From Epiperipatus broadwayi (lineage: Eukaryota > Onychophora > Udeonychophora > Euonychophora > Peripatidae): a DNA stretch of 64,000 nt. Below are positions 1 through 13,460 of the stretch, piece by piece. Numbering within the stretch: the stretch's first letter is position 1; each line of letters begins with the position of its first letter. The notes under the pieces were generated by a model. It was not told where the DNA came from and did no database searches. It saw only the letters and a program-made list of their open reading frames with translations. The position numbers and the translations under genes are program-made. The stretch is from contig JAQFVV010012396.1 in NCBI GenBank assembly GCA_028023455.1, positions 10,458,085 to 10,522,084 on the forward strand, given 5' to 3'.

Positions 1-285
1 TGATATGGATGGCTGAAAAGTTGGAGGTTGGAGTAGATTGAAGCCTGTCCATTAAAGTGTGAGAATTTGCTATCTTAATATAAACTGAGCACTGATTATA
101 TATATGTGTGGAGATGATAATCTGGATCAATTGATGAGTGCTGGTTTAGCATGAAATATGTATATTGGTGATTATTTATCATTTCTACATGTGTGTGGTC
201 ATGTATATCTGTTGTATGAGATAGTGTGGACAGTTGGTGGGTGCTTGAAAGTCTGAGTTCAAATCCCTATATTTATATTGAATGA
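1..285 (+). repeat. 5'-truncated copy (A) of a ~450-bp dispersed repeat
   Basis: The stretch aligns by eye with 18480-18790 and 53990-54345 (same strand) and with 17850-18180 (opposite strand). Shared landmarks, in order, are a TCTTAATATAAACTGAGC block, a GTGTGGAGAT block, TTGATGAGTGCTGG, ATGAAATATGTATATTGG, a CATGTGTGTGGTCATGTGTA-like block and a final GTTCAAATCCCT. The last resembles a tRNA B box but may be coincidental. The copy is cut by the window edge, so its true 5' end is not visible. It carries a hammerhead-like motif, annotated separately. No ORF is present, so the family looks non-autonomous. Confidence 0.8.
117..175 (+). ncRNA. Candidate type I hammerhead ribozyme, copy A
   Basis: Read as RNA, stem I is AUAAUC (117-122) with GAUUAU (170-175), plus AUCAA (126-130) with UUGGU (165-169), separated by UGG on the 5' side. 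The core is UUGAUGA (131-137), so C3 is changed to U, which should impair activity. Stem II is GUGCU/AGCAU with loop GGUUU, then GAAA at 153-156. Stem III is two or three A-U pairs closing a tiny loop, followed by the cleavage triplet AUA. Positions 2.5/1.5 are A-U here, whereas another copy has C-G. That is a compensatory change. The layout is that of minimal animal type I hammerheads; function is inferred. Confidence 0.55.
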
Positions 286-2955
286 CTAAATAATATAAAA
301 ACTCTGTCAGATAATGAAAATTATTCTACACGAATAAAGCGTGATAAACAGAGCACAAAAACATTAATTATAAACAATTAGCCAATAATATTGAATGATT
401 ATGAATTAGTATTATTATAATCACACTCTACGCTCCAGTCATTGTACATCACACCTCATTCACAATTAGTAAAAATTACATCCTACAAAAATCATGTTTT
501 GTTTTTTTATGGTTTAAAGAAATTGATTCAGATTATTTTGCATCTTTATACTTAGATAAGAATAGTATTGAATGGAAAATTATTCAACTATAGTTTTGAA
601 AATACCTGAGATATTGGAAATGCTGTGTATTATGAAAGCAAAATTGTGTATTGAAATTTGTTAAGATCTGGTGACAATAAATAACCATTATATGAAGAGA
701 TTAGATTTTCTGTGGTAGGATGATTAAAGATTACAAATTATGCATCAAATATACTTTCAAAAATTTTAGTATAGCAAATATTGTTTAATTTTGGGTTCAA
801 ACAGAATATAAAAATGTTATATTGAATTAACTGCAAAATTAATACACTTTCAAAATAATTTTTCATTGCTCAGAATAAATATATTTTAAGTGAAGATTTA
901 TATTATACACGTATAAAGCTTCACACTCCATGCCATCATTTATAATGAACCCCTAAATATTATCATTACTTAATGACATCAAATTGGAGCCATTTTTGGT
1001 AGCATTCTGTGTAATCATAAAATTTTCACTGATCTATCGTAGAATAACTTACGATTGCTTTCTCCCATGCAACTTATAAATGCATTTTATAATTTATTTG
1101 TCTGATTAACTAAATTAATATTATGATATTTATTGCTGCTGCTAAATATAAATATTAGAAAGTATAATAAATCACTAACAGAAAGACTGTAAACTAAAAT
1201 AAAGACAAAGAAAATAATTGTGATCCATATTATGAATGATTGTTTGAGGAGTAAAGTAGCATTTTTTTCACACAAAAGTACCTGTGATGTTTTAGAGAAG
1301 AAATACTAAAATTCATTATAAATTTCATGAAGACTAGAAAACTGGCAAAGTACTATTATTAATTATTAAACGTCTCATTAACTTGATTGTAATACTTTTA
1401 TTATTTTGAAAGTCTGGACTTATTTTTTGGGCAGGTAACTTAAAATGCATCTATGACAAAACATAGTACTTTTACAATGAACTCTTGAATGAACTATGCA
1501 TATATTGTTTTTTATATCCTTTTTTTTTTATTTCTTTTCATTCCAAATTTAGATCCATAAAAGTATATATTATAGAAATATGCTAAACTATTGCATTTTG
1601 GCATCTTACTATTGACAAATCACAGTCTGACACAAATTTTTTTGCATACATAGTTTTTTTTTTAAAATTTGATTTACACATTATTTTATTAAAAAACAGT
1701 TATAATAATAATCATATCTTTACTCTCTTTAAATCTCATTATTCAGAGATATAGACACTCCTTCCCCCAATATTTTCTAATTTTTCTAGTTAAGAAAGAG
1801 GCATTTTTGTTTTATTTGTAATATACTATTAAATATCTTAACATTTTTTCCAGAGATAATTGAAGTAATAAAATTAATTAATTAAATAAATGTCACTATT
1901 ATGTTTTTATTTTTATAATAAATTAATAGATATGATTTATTTAAAAAAATCTAAGGTCTATACAATATTAAAGCTGATTTTTTAAACATATGTAATTATT
2001 GTAATAAAATTATTTAAATGAATTGTATATATAAACAAAAACACAAACAATTATTTGATTTTATTTGTATATAAAATCCAGATTCTGATATTTTCTTTTA
2101 TCCCATCTGATGAGAGTCTTTGAAAATGCTCAACCTTTACTACTATATAAAATCTTTATATTAAAACTCAATAAGGTTTACTTGATTTTTTATTATTATT
2201 TAATTTTATAAGTGAACAATAGTTTAAAAATCACATTTTAATTTTTTTAAATATTTAAAAACTGACTTATAAGTCAGAGCAGTGTATTCTAAACATCATT
2301 AACTAAGCTAGTGTAAACAGAAAATGAATGAATTATTTTTTCTTAAATTTTTTTAAAATGTGAATGTTAAAGGTAGATTTGTGATAAATCTATCAAATCC
2401 TGTTTTAAAATCTGATACTTGCTTTATAATAATTATAATATTTGAAAATATTTTAGCAATGTATCAGTTTTGACAGATAATGACATAATAGATGCTGTAT
2501 TTTTTTTATCTTTACAATACAGCCAAGTTTATTAAGTTCTACTGCTAAAATAAAAGATAAATTAATAATTTGAAAATGTACTTGTGTATTTATTTTTGTT
2601 TTAAATAATAATTAACCAATTAGTGTGTAAAAGTAATTGAAAATGTTTTATAAACAAGCAAAAAATCATATTTCTTTTACTCAAAAAACTTTGCAGGAAA
2701 ACTAAACCAGAAGGAAGTAAACACCTTCTGGACATTTTTTTTTATAAACAATAGAGGAATGCTTTAGATTTAAGGCAACTGTCTAATTTTTTTAACATTA
2801 AAAGATCAATAAAAGTAGCACTTGCTATAACATCAAAACAGCAATGTAAAGTGTCAGATCTATCACACTTTTCAGAAGTAAACAAACACATTTTCTAACA
2901 AAATTAAAATTTATTAAGTTAATACAATAATTACATTTATAACACTTCAATGAAT
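286..2955. other. AT-rich DNA without recognisable genes
   Basis: Long A/T runs and short ATG-initiated frames are scattered through here, but I see no domain, splice pattern or repeat I can name. A minus-strand 62-residue frame at 1087-1275 is low complexity and hydrophobic by composition; I do not believe it is a gene. Confidence 0.5.
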
Positions 2956-3034
2956 TCAAATTAGAACTTGCAAATCATTTAAATTTTTAACAGGGGACTT
3001 TGAAATAATTCAGACAACTGAAATCAATAAGAAG

Positions 3035-3088
3035 ATAACTGATAGACTATTAAGAACTACAATAACTGATAGACTATTAAGAACTACA
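3035..3088 (+). repeat. 27-bp perfect tandem duplication
   Basis: Two identical 27-bp units beginning ATAACTGATAGACTATT lie end to end at 3035-3061 and 3062-3088. They fall in the non-coding or decayed 5' part of the RTE relic. Confidence 0.9.
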
Positions 3089-3473
3089 AGAAAGATAACA
3101 CAAAAATGCAGCAATTTACTAGAAATTTTTTTTCTTTCTACAAGACAATATAAAAGAAAAGAACGATTCTGAATTTTTTTAAAACCATGATCGATTAAGA
3201 AGAATTGAATATCTAGAATTTTGTAAAAAAGTATGAAAAACTATTAACAACAATATGAGAAAATATAATTGTGAATTGACAAGGAAAGATATAGGAGCGA
3301 ATAAAAGTCTCAAAATTGTAAAACAACATCTTGGTATTTGTAGGAAACTTATTTCTGCAACATGAAGAAAAGATAGAAGGATTATTAAAAAGAGAGGTGA
3401 AATGTACAGAATTATATAAATGATTGATTGTATATACAGAGTTAAGTTTTAACTTTTCTTAAAAGCAATGTAA

Positions 3474-3618
3474 TTCAATAATAAACATGTACATTCTGTA
3501 TACTAAGGAAAGCTTAATGTGCTAACTTCTATTGATATAGTATCCTTAATATACTATGGTTAATAGTTAGCATATTAAGCTTTTCTTAGTATACACATTG
3601 TATGTGTTTATTATTGAA
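3474..3618. repeat. Fold-back (inverted repeat) element inside the RTE relic
   Basis: Arms 3474-3527 and 3565-3618 are imperfect reverse complements of about 54 bp. The outer ends are TTCAATAATAAAC and its complement, and each arm holds a TAAGCTT/AAGCTTA block and GTATACTAAG. The 37-bp centre has further partial symmetry. The element separates the pre-RT and RT parts of the RTE relic, which suggests a MITE-like insertion, though I could not define a target-site duplication. Confidence 0.7.
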
Positions 3619-4989
3619 CTGATTGTATAGTAATAAAGAACAACAAAACAAAATATATTTTACAATTATTACATTTTCTGAATTGCTCAGCATTTTAAAT
3701 GAAGGCAGACATTCAATTAATTATATATCAAATGTAAATGATGAAAATGGACCAGATGATTGGAAGAATGCAATAGTAATACTGATATTTAAGAAAGGTG
3801 ATAATTAAGACATTAGAAATTACAGATCTGCCACTCTTCTGTCAGATTTATACAAAAATCTTTATCAAGATAATTGCACTCATCTACAATGAACATTGGA
3901 TTCTAGCCAATGAAAAGAAAATTGGATTTAAAAGTGATTTTAGCCCAATGGATCATACCTGAGTATTGAGAGAGGTTATAGCAAATCCATTGTCATTAAA
4001 TTGGGATTTGTGGATTATGAAAAGTCATTTGATTCTGTAAGGATTTCTAAAATGAATAAAACATTAAATCATCAAAATAATAAATATTTTGAAGCAGGGA
4101 TATTGTGATACTATGAAGATTAATATTGAGGGGAATAAATGATTGTATGATTTTATATCTCCAACATAGTTTTACAGCAGCTTTACAAAAAGAATTTTGT
4201 GGATTAAAATTGGAAGCTATGGAAGTAAAAATAAATGGAGGTTATATCATGTAGATTTTGCAGATCAGGTTCAGCTCTTCAGGAAATGTAAGAAGGAAGT
4301 AAAAAAAATGAGACTAAAGATAAATGCTAAAAAAGATTAAAATAATGTTCAATGGATTTTCTCAAAAAAAAAAAAAATAAAGATTGATAATCACGAATTA
4401 AAAGACGATAATAACTGCAAAAACCTCAAACAGATTGTTAACATAGATGGAAATATAATAGATGAAATTAATCATAGAATTAAATTTGGATGGAGTGATT
4501 TTGTTAAAACTAAATATTAAAAGGAAATATGCTTATATTTTTGATAAGGAAGATTTTTAATAGATATTTTATCAGTTCTTATTTATAGATCTGACATTTG
4601 GCACATATTAGAATAGCAATACAGTCTTTTAGATCACTCAACAAAATATAGAGATATATGTTAGAATTAACAAGAAGAGACCAAAAGCTAAATACATGTC
4701 TGGGATAACAAACAGATATCAGGGACATGACTAAAATAATTAAGAGACTGAAATGTTACTGGGCTGGAAATATTTCTAGAAGTGATGATTATAGATAGAC
4801 AAATGAAGTCTTAATGAAAAGATTTAAAAGGGCTAGAAGGAGATCAGATGGGAAATAGACGAATAAGAAACTTTGGTGGTGGTTTGTGAAAAAGAAAAAC
4901 TAGGGATCTGACAAACTGGCTTAAACTTGGTGAGACCTTTATCCTGCAATGGATAAATAATAATCGAAAATGGTAATTATTATATATTC

Positions 4990-5295
4990 ACCCATTTTGA
5001 AAATAAGTGTGCAATGTTTTGATTGTAATATTCAATTTATATATAAAACCAAAGGTTAAATTATACTTTGTGTGTATTACATTTTAATGAGTAATCATAA
5101 AATTGCTTTTTTTTATAAGTAGGTAGGTATATAGTTTAAATAATAGATAAATGTGTATAATAATAATAGGTATACATAATAATTTATTGAATAACAAAGC
5201 AATTAATTACAATCTTTTATATATTCAAATTGATGACTCTCACTTTTTACCCATTGCACTAATCTAGTTTTTACGCTCGAGCACACTGGCACAAT
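4990..5295. other. AT-rich spacer
   Basis: I see nothing recognisable between the RTE relic and the mariner-like relic apart from A/T-rich low-complexity sequence. Confidence 0.5.
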
Positions 5296-5299
5296 TTTT

Positions 5300-6240
5300 T
5301 TTTATTGGCATTAAGTTTTTGTCATGCTATTTTATAAATCAAATCATGTTATCAAGTATGCATATTTTTTTTAAATGCCTTATCTTTGATAACTTTCTGA
5401 GAGAAGAAATCTATCAGGATAAGATCTGGTGATGATCATTCAACTAGATTTTGTTTACTTATACACTTATTGGATAATTTTTTTTATCAAAAAAATTATG
5501 CAGTACTAAAGCATAGAGGCCAGGTTTCATCTTGTGTCTTTATTTTAATGCCCCAACTACAATTGTGGTATGACATTTTTTTTGGAGCATGTTAAGCTTC
5601 AGATCTGAGATTATATTGCAAAGAATAGGTCCAATTATCTCTTTACATGAAAGGGATGCTCAAACTGTAACCCCATATTTATTAACAGTTCTTCAGTTAT
5701 TGCTTGGGGATTTTCTGTTGAATAATAAATACATTTATGTCTACTAACAGCTAAATTTTGAAGTTGACTTTGTCAGTCCAAATTATTTTTCTAATCATAT
5801 CATCTTGTGTTTCTTCATTCAAAATTATCTCAGAATTGTAAACATCAATATGAATCATATTTTAATAATATATTTATTAATCTTGCCTTCTAACATTTTC
5901 AGCTCTAGACATTGCATTTAGATGATTCAAATATCTACAGAAAATGTCCTATTCTTTAGATGTTCTTTTTTTTCTATTTCTTTTTTTTTTTTTTAATAAA
6001 TTCCAGTGCCATCAAAATTTCATTTTCACCAATAATAACATTTACTAGTTGACCACTTTTTAGTGCATTATAAATGGAACCAATTCTGTCAAATTTTGTT
6101 GTGTATTTGATATTTTGTTAACCTACTTGAAGTTGTTTCCAATTCTTGTTCCCATTTTTGCAGAACTTTTTTAGCATTCCTTGTATTCCAGTATTGTGCC
6201 ATTATCCACTTTCATTGTTTTTCTGTAAAATTACCAGCCA
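5300..6240 (-). pseudogene. Decayed mariner-like (Tc1/mariner superfamily) transposase
   Basis: Reading the minus strand from about 6230 downward gives fragments in the family's order. A helix-turn-helix-side segment KYTTKFDRIGSIYNALKSG lies near 6030-6110. MIRKIIWTDKVNF at about 5768-5800 holds the first catalytic Asp (WTD). NP-AITEELL and GIIGPI-like text lies near 5610-5720. A QDE segment near 5535 would be the second Asp. SPDL-LIDFF near 5400-5435 corresponds to the family's SPDLTPLDFF block with the third acidic residue. Stops and frameshifts separate all of these. I found no convincing terminal inverted repeats or TA duplication, so the ends are approximate. The element is dead. Confidence 0.65.
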
Positions 6241-6244
6241 TATT

Positions 6245-8295
6245 TAATTATCTGAAAAAATATATATACTATAATGGAATAAAAACTATACAATTATCTG
6301 AAAAAATAAAAAATAAATTATAATGAAATAGAAAGTATGCTCCTCTCTATGTTTATATTCAATTGTTTTTATGTATCAGTCATTTATTTTTATTGGTCCT
6401 CTAAAAAATGAATTAAGAGTTCATTATACATCAGTTATATAATATTCTCAGTGATTATCTCTAAACGCATGATTAAATCTTGATGCTATTTCAGATAGTT
6501 TTGTTTATATGCATTTTGTACTATTCAAAACTATTCTAAGTATAGCTAAATATTTTTACAGTCAGCTTTAATAGAATAAGTATTATTATAAGAATCCATT
6601 ATAGTAAAACAGAATTTTAAAATGGAATTCAATTCCAAAATGTTTATTCTTTTTGACTTGTACTCATTTAATGTCATAATACTAAAAAACTAAAGAAAAT
6701 TTATTGAACAGTGCTTTCATTATATATGGAGTCCTCATTCATCGCATCTATAGCTGAACATGATTTCACATAATCACAATTAATTATAGAACAACTTAAT
6801 AAAAGCATTTATTGTTTTTTGGACCAGAAGCTCACAAAAGAAAACCTTCACAATATACTAATACCAAAAAAGAAAAATATGACAATTTAAAAAATATTAT
6901 GGTCATCTTTATATTGGATATTTGTATACAATCATTGCCATAATTGGATCAATAGATGAGACAACCAATAAGTAACAAAATGATGTGTAATGTTTATTAA
7001 ATTGATAACAGAAAAATATTTTTGATAAAATAAAAGTTTTGGGAGCACTGAAACTTCTGGTTTTTAATAAAAAATAATTCACTATAGTTAAATAGAAATG
7101 TAAACAAATGTATTCGGGAATCTTTTTTTATTTAGCTATGAAATAAATCTGATTGATTCAGCATTCCAAGATTCACAAATGATAATATGAATTAAGTTCC
7201 TGTATGTTAAAAGATAAAAACTAAAAAATGCTAATCCAGTTATAAACTAATTTAATTGGGCCTGTGTTTTGTGAAACCAGAAAAAAATCATTTGGGTTAC
7301 AAATAAACTTTAAAATTTTACCAAAATCACCCTTTTCTTTATTTTTTGTAAGTGTTAAAAATGGTTTGGATAAATTGTAAACTTTAAAATGGAAAATAAT
7401 TTATATTTAAATATTTTAAATTAAAAATATATTTGCTATGTTTTAATTTAAACAAGTAACTATTTTCATATTTATAAAACAGATCTATGGAAAAAAAAAT
7501 CAATTTCTTTTTTTAAAAACAGGAGAAAGAAAATAAATGAGGCAATTCCTTGCTGACTTCAATTCTTTCATTGCAAAAGTTTTGTATTTGACAGTCCATT
7601 GAAAAAATGTCTTCTTATTGCCTGTGATCTTAACTATGTTTATTTTTTATTGATGAGCACAACACATTAAATAATGACAGAATACCAATTGTAGATTAAG
7701 TATAATTTAATGGGGAAATCATTTTTTTCATATGTAAACATTTTAAGTTAAAATATATTTGTTATATTTAAAATTTGTTGTTTTAATTCAATTAAATAAT
7801 TGTTTTCAGGATGTGCTCAAATAGATTTACAAGGTAATTTGATTTTTTAAAATTAACTTAATGATAAATAAAATAAAAGGAAATAGTTTAGTGATTCAAT
7901 AAATAAAAGAATAGACTTGAATGTGCCAGCAATATTTTTCATGTTGGTAATTAAGTGAGTACTCAGAAGTGTAGTGTGGAAATTTTTTCTCCAAAGAGGG
8001 TAATGATATTCAACAGTTGAATATACTAGTACTAAGGAAATTGTTCATAAAGTATTTCCACAGAACTCAAGCATTGCCAGCCAGCTTTCCTAGAATTTAT
8101 TTCTACAAATTAATTTAAATCTAATATTAGACAAATGAATAAAATAAGTCAGGTTCAATCTAAAGTTACTCCTGCAAGTATGGAGTAAAATTGTGTTCAG
8201 TCTTATTGCAAAAGATTGTATTCAGATTATGAGATGTTTTCCTATTGTTTAGATAAAAAAATTGGGTCTAGTATCTTCATTGGATTAGGAATAAG
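6245..8295. other. AT-rich DNA without recognisable genes
   Basis: I see no domain, splice pattern or repeat that can be named. The stretch from about 7900 to 8300 is somewhat less AT-rich and may be the downstream part of the RT relic that follows (minus strand), but no motif supports an extension. Confidence 0.45.
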
Positions 8296-8299
8296 AACC

Positions 8300-8700
8300 C
8301 AATCTTTGAAAAATATTTTATAATCTTTTCACATTCTCATTGAAAAAATTTTCTACTTCAAAAAAAGATCTCTTTTGAGAAGTTAAACATATAGCTTCGA
8401 TATAGCTAAATTTTTTGCATTCTGTATATGAAAGATCACTGCTGGATATATTAAATGAAATAGATGAGAAAACTGAACGCTGTGGTAGTCCATTCTTAAA
8501 ATTTATATCTTTTATGATTATCATTTAGTGTCATTTGAATTTTTCTATTGGAAAACATTTTATCAAATAAGTTAAATGTTTTTTTTTTTGTTGTTGTTTT
8601 TTGCATTTAAGAATTTTAGAAACTTTAAGAAGTCCATTTTTTCAAACAGAATCAAGTTAGATCAATAAAGATAGCACTTGTTTTTAATTTATTTTTGAAG
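8300..8700 (-). pseudogene. Decayed reverse transcriptase fragment, CR1/Jockey-like LINE
   Basis: The minus strand opens near 8690 with FIDLT, a degraded RT motif A. An uninterrupted frame at 8318-8524 follows, containing NGLPQRSVFSSISFN, the motif B block normally NGLPQGSVLSPLLFN. Next come SDLSYTECKKFSY and a degraded motif C, where the usual YADD reads YIEA, so the catalytic Asp pair is lost. SQKRSFFEVENFFNE continues as in the family. Between motifs A and B there are stops and a poly-T run at 8580-8588. It resembles the relic at 31.9-33.0 kb and is probably from the same family. It is a fragment of a few hundred base pairs with no endonuclease or ORF1. Confidence 0.65.
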
Positions 8701-8704
8701 CCTA

Positions 8705-11700
8705 TGACCCTCATCTCTCTATCCTGGTGTGGCTATCCTCCACAATACTGAGTTCCCATTAATAGTTTTATTTTGTATTTTTATAATTTGATGTATTTAG
8801 AGTTTTATGAAGATGAAGTCTGGTTTCTATATTGCAAAGAATTCATTTTGCATGCTCTTTTCATGGAGGTCCAAAGGAAAGACTGTTATTTATCCATTCC
8901 CATAAAGTAATTGACAGCACAATAAATCTATAAGAAATTACCCCCCCCCCCAAAAAAAAAATAAATAAATAAAAAAATAAAATAAAATAAAAGGTTTCTG
9001 TGAATAATGAAGAAGAAGAAAAAGAGTATGTTGTAAAAAAAAAAAAAATTCAAGTGAAAAGTTTCCATAAGTCACAAAGTGAATAAATTAAAATCATGGG
9101 AGAAATATTTTAGTTGTGAGACCAAATAAATGCAAGGTCAGTATTCCTAGATCATATTTAGCCTATTAAATGAATGAAATAGAAAATTTCTTCTTGTGAT
9201 AGGAAAGTTGGGAATTTACTGTTTATGGAAGTAAAGACACTTTCTGTAAATTATACTCTTTTAACAAGAAAAAAATAGATGACTGCTGTTTTTATACATA
9301 CATGGTTTCTAATATCTGATAAAATAGAAAAATTATTGTGAAAATAGTGTTTAATTATTTGTTGATGATTGTAGCTCTTATTATAAATTTTCATAAAAAC
9401 AAAAACAATTTGGCATTATGTGAGAATGATGGAATTGGGTAATGAAATTATCATAAAAAGAAAACTGTTTTTGTAAACAGTAAAATGCTCACTTAATTAT
9501 TTTTAATTTTTATTTTTTAAATATTGAAATGAAAATAATTTTAAGAGCAGCATCTAATTTAATATATGAACAGTATTAAATATCTCTGCATTTTGTCTTA
9601 ACAGAGATTGACTTATACTTAACATATATATATATTACATCATCTTAGTTCACAAAAATTAAGGTTCTGCAAACTTAATAATATTGGTCATAATCCAATT
9701 TAAACCAAAAAAATAGTTTGGCCAAATTCTGAGAATGATATGAATAATATGTAAACAAATACTAATTAATATTTAGAAAAACATATAAATATATGTTTTA
9801 GTGTAAGAACAAGTTGATTATAATTACACAGCTTGAAAAATATCTGGTCTATTTAAAATAATTAATTAAATGAATTTATAAACTTTCCTACTGCACCATA
9901 ACATTTTTTTTTCTTTTTTCATATGAATGGAGAGTACATAATGTGTGACATGAAGTTGTCATAGACAGCATATATATATATATATATATTGCTGAATTAA
10001 ATTTGAGTCACTATAGCCTAATGCATTTGACTTAAATTTTAAGGGTCTTCACATTAAAACCCCCATTACTTTAGGAGACAATCAAGATTTAATTCATAAC
10101 ATATAGAATATGATAAGACAGTACCAATAATAAAAAGGAAAAAGTGAGATGAGGATTTCTTATTTAAACAAATAACTATCTGAGCTTGGGGAAGGAGTCA
10201 TCAAATCAATTTTTTTTTGTGAGACAATAACCAGATTTAAATAATTTAATAAATCAATAGACACTTTAGTCCAAACTTAATTTTTAATTTAAAAATGTTT
10301 ATTAATAAAATAATCAAAACAAATATATATATTTAGCATTCTTAATCAATTTTATTATTTTTACTTTTTATATTTGCTTTTCATTCTCTCATATCAGTAA
10401 CTTTTAATATAAAATATAATCATTGAATTTCATATTCTCAAATCATGCTCAAACAAGTACTTTTAAATCTAATGGAACACACGCACATTTATATGTATAA
10501 CCACATTTTTTAACCTAATTTTTCTTTATTTTAAAAAGTGTAATAGTTATTGACTGTAATCATTGTAATTGTTGGTTAAATTTTTTTATATATAAATGAT
10601 AGCACCCAATAATAGCTGCTTTTAACAATGCTTTTTCATTATGCATTCTCATTTATTTGGCTGATAAAATGCTGTTTCCATAAGGTTCATGTATTCATGA
10701 AAATCAATAAAACTGAAAAGAGAAGATTTTTATTTTAAAAAATATATATAACAACAAAGAATTTAAAATTTTTTTAAATGTTTAATTTTGTATTTATTCG
10801 TAAATTATAAATTTTTATACATATAATGTAAAATTGATGTTTTAATGATACTTTTATTACATTCTTCAAAAAATTACATTTAAAATGATATAGTTCATGC
10901 TATCAATAATCGAAAACTAAAAGCACTTATATATTCTATTTTTTACACTGCACCTATATATAAACAAATGATATGTGAGCGATATCATTTCTTCTCTAAC
11001 AAAACAAATAAAATGAGTATCAATCATGCAATAATTGGTTCTAAAGTATTTATTAAAATAAAATTGTTAATGTGTGTGTGTTTTATGTATATGCATGCTT
11101 TTGTGAAGAATTATTTGCACAAATTGATAACTAATTTTTAATTAATTATTAATTATTTTTTGAGGTTAATATTATAATAAATTCATTTTTTGAAAAGTAA
11201 TTTTGAAATAATATATCAGAGCCTTTATAATTTTTTTTAATTTTATTACAAAAAAAAAAAGATTCTAAAAAAACCTATCATTAAATTGTAAGTTGTTATT
11301 GCACATTTTTTTTTGTTCCAAAAATAGCATCTGCTTGCTTGAAAACAGGAACTCTTCATTGATTAAAAGGAATTATCTTTTTTATTATGTTAGTTATCTT
11401 TAATTATTTAAATATAGATTTGCATTCTAGAATAAGTTACCTAAGGAATACTCAGGAATATATATCATAAACAGGATATAGCTTCCAGATAAGTAGTCTA
11501 TGGTCAGCACTGTTATAATTACTGTAAATATATATATATTAATCTGCTTTTAGTTAAAGAATAAAAATTTTCTGCCTGAAAACTGATTAGTCTGATAAAA
11601 CTTACTATCTTCAATATTCATCTGTCAATTGATCAGGAGAAAATTTTGCTTCAAAATAATTTATTTGAGGTTGTTTTATCCTTTATCCTTATTATAAATT

Positions 11701-13325
11701 TTAATAATTTTTATAAGAACTATAATTCAAATGATATTTAATAAATTAGTTTTCTTTACTCAACATTCCCAAATATATGATGGTATTATTATAATGTTTC
11801 CTAATGATTGAGTTTAATTAATAATAATTTCTGCATGTTCACTTGTATGTCTGTATGTAAGAGTGGGAGGGGTGTGTGTGTTATAAACAAGCGCTCATGT
11901 TTAAAATTTTGTTGTAAATATGTATGAACGTTTTTACCCTCACTTAATTTAAAAGGGAAAATTCTCATTTATAAGCTTTTAATGTTATAAGAAAAATAAT
12001 TTCAGAATTTCTTATTACAGTATACTAAAATAAATTAAAAAGATTTGAATAAAGTGATATTTATCAAATTGACTTATTTGTGTTGATTGTTAAACTAAAA
12101 ATAGTTCTTTTGAGAAACATGATTGGATTTGACATTTCAGAGTTTAATAGTTTTCAAGTTGGATCAATGGTTGGTTGCAAGAAGTTATCTAGTTTGAAAG
12201 CTAACCTGTTTGCAAATGCCGTATGTTTGAGAAACTTTAAAAAAGATAAACATGAACTTAGTAATAAAGATTAAGCTTTGTTTGGAGTTGTTTTCAATAT
12301 AGCATAAATATCGCATCACAAGTTTAAAGCGTACATTTAAATTTTCTAATGACAATGTAATTTAAAACATAACTGAAGAATTTATTAAACAAGCAATTCT
12401 TTTACGATCTAATGGATTTAATTTTTCATTATATAAATATTAACTTAGTTTTATTGTTTATAAAAATATCCCAGCTGCAATATTTTTTTAAATATGAGGA
12501 AAGATCATCTATATAATATTAATAAAGAAGTATATAAATGTAATCTATCTACATACATAAATAGCTTGTCAAAAGCGTGAAAGGTATTTTTAATTGCTTT
12601 CTTACTTATAATTATTTTCTATCTGAGAAAAATGACTCAATATCTTATTTCTTTTTTAATTAATATATAAAAAAAATTGATTTTTTCACATCCTGTAATT
12701 TATTTCTATACTTGGCATTCAATTATGTTAGCAGAATAAATTGGTTAAGAATATGTATTTTTACTATGACCTAGTGATATTGGGATTGAGCCACTCCGCT
12801 GGTCCAGATTCTTTTAATTCCTATAGGTCTACAGTTATGATTTGTAATGACTAAATTTATATTTTATCAAGTTTCTACACTGCAATTAGAAATATGGGCA
12901 AGTCTTCTACATGTAGAATATATTGATTTCATCTTTGAGCATAATGTTGATCAGCATATTCTATTGACAATATTTATAAGATATTTTATTGAGTGTTTTA
13001 AATATATGTAATTTAAAATAATTTTACAAATATTAAAGGAATTAGCATCATTTAATGGTCTTTTATGTATGTTTAATTCACCATAAACTGATTTTTGTTT
13101 GAAAAAAAAAGAAGAAAACTTTAATCGAAGACTGGTGTCATGTGAAGTATTTTACCGTATATTATAAAATTTGTTATTTTGTGGCATAACAAATTTTTCT
13201 TTTTGGAATTTGTTTGTTTTTGGGTATAATAAGAAACAAAAACTGTAAATGCATCATAAGTTGGTGAAAGTATATTCAGGGTTAGATAAACCATGGAAAT
13301 TTGATAAAGTAACAAGTGGAATTAT
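8705..13325. other. Long AT-rich stretch without recognisable genes
   Basis: Low-complexity runs dominate, including a C10 run followed by A-rich DNA at 8941-9000 and several TA repeats (for example 9971-9989). A short, less AT-rich patch at 12770-12860 (GAGCCACTCCGCTGGTCC) looks like part of a dispersed repeat, but I could not match it elsewhere in the window. The 64-residue frame at 12080-12274 has no recognisable domain. Confidence 0.5.
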
Positions 13326-13329
13326 TATT

Positions 13330-13460
13330 ATTATTTTTTTAGGCAATTAGCTAATAGCCAATTCAGCTAACCATGCAGTATTGGTCAATAAATAAGAATA
13401 AAGCAATTATTAAGTAAAGGATAAATGTTCTGTAAAACCTTCATATTTATCAACTGTTTT
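13330..13460 (+). repeat. Dispersed repeat, first copy (pairs with 46181-46310)
   Basis: The segment AGCTAATAGCCAATTC then AGCTAACCATGCAGTATTGG then TCAATAAAT matches, with substitutions, the block AGTTAGCCTATAGTCT, AGCTAACCTTGCAATATCAG, TCAATAAAT near 46196-46248. It looks like the body or tail of a SINE-like family. No B box is visible on this copy. Confidence 0.5.

Larger units (their letters stand above)
2960..4985 (+). mobile_element. Decayed RTE-like LINE (endonuclease-RT type), pseudogene
   Basis: Broken frames follow the order of an RTE-type polyprotein. Near 3235-3420 is a degenerate pre-RT segment (NCELTRKDIGANKSLK-like). At 3750-3830 is DDWKNAIVILIFKKGD followed, after a stop, by DIRNYRSATLLSDLYK, the region around RT motif 1/2. 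At 4004-4037 is FVDYEKSFDSV, RT palm motif A with both Asp residues. Near 4250-4285 is DFADQVQLF, where the second Asp of the usual FADD is lost. From about 4380 come IDNHELKDD and the C-terminal connection, ending near 4930 with a LGETFILQWI-like tail also seen at 58.1 kb. Many stops and frameshifts make it non-functional. A fold-back repeat at 3474-3618 interrupts it. The endonuclease domain is not recognisable, so this is probably a 5'-truncated copy. Confidence 0.75.

Noticed and set aside
2101-2130. CTGATGAGAGTCTTTGAAAA as another hammerhead core
   Set aside because: Only eight bases separate the two core boxes, too few for a stem II, and no stem I is possible.
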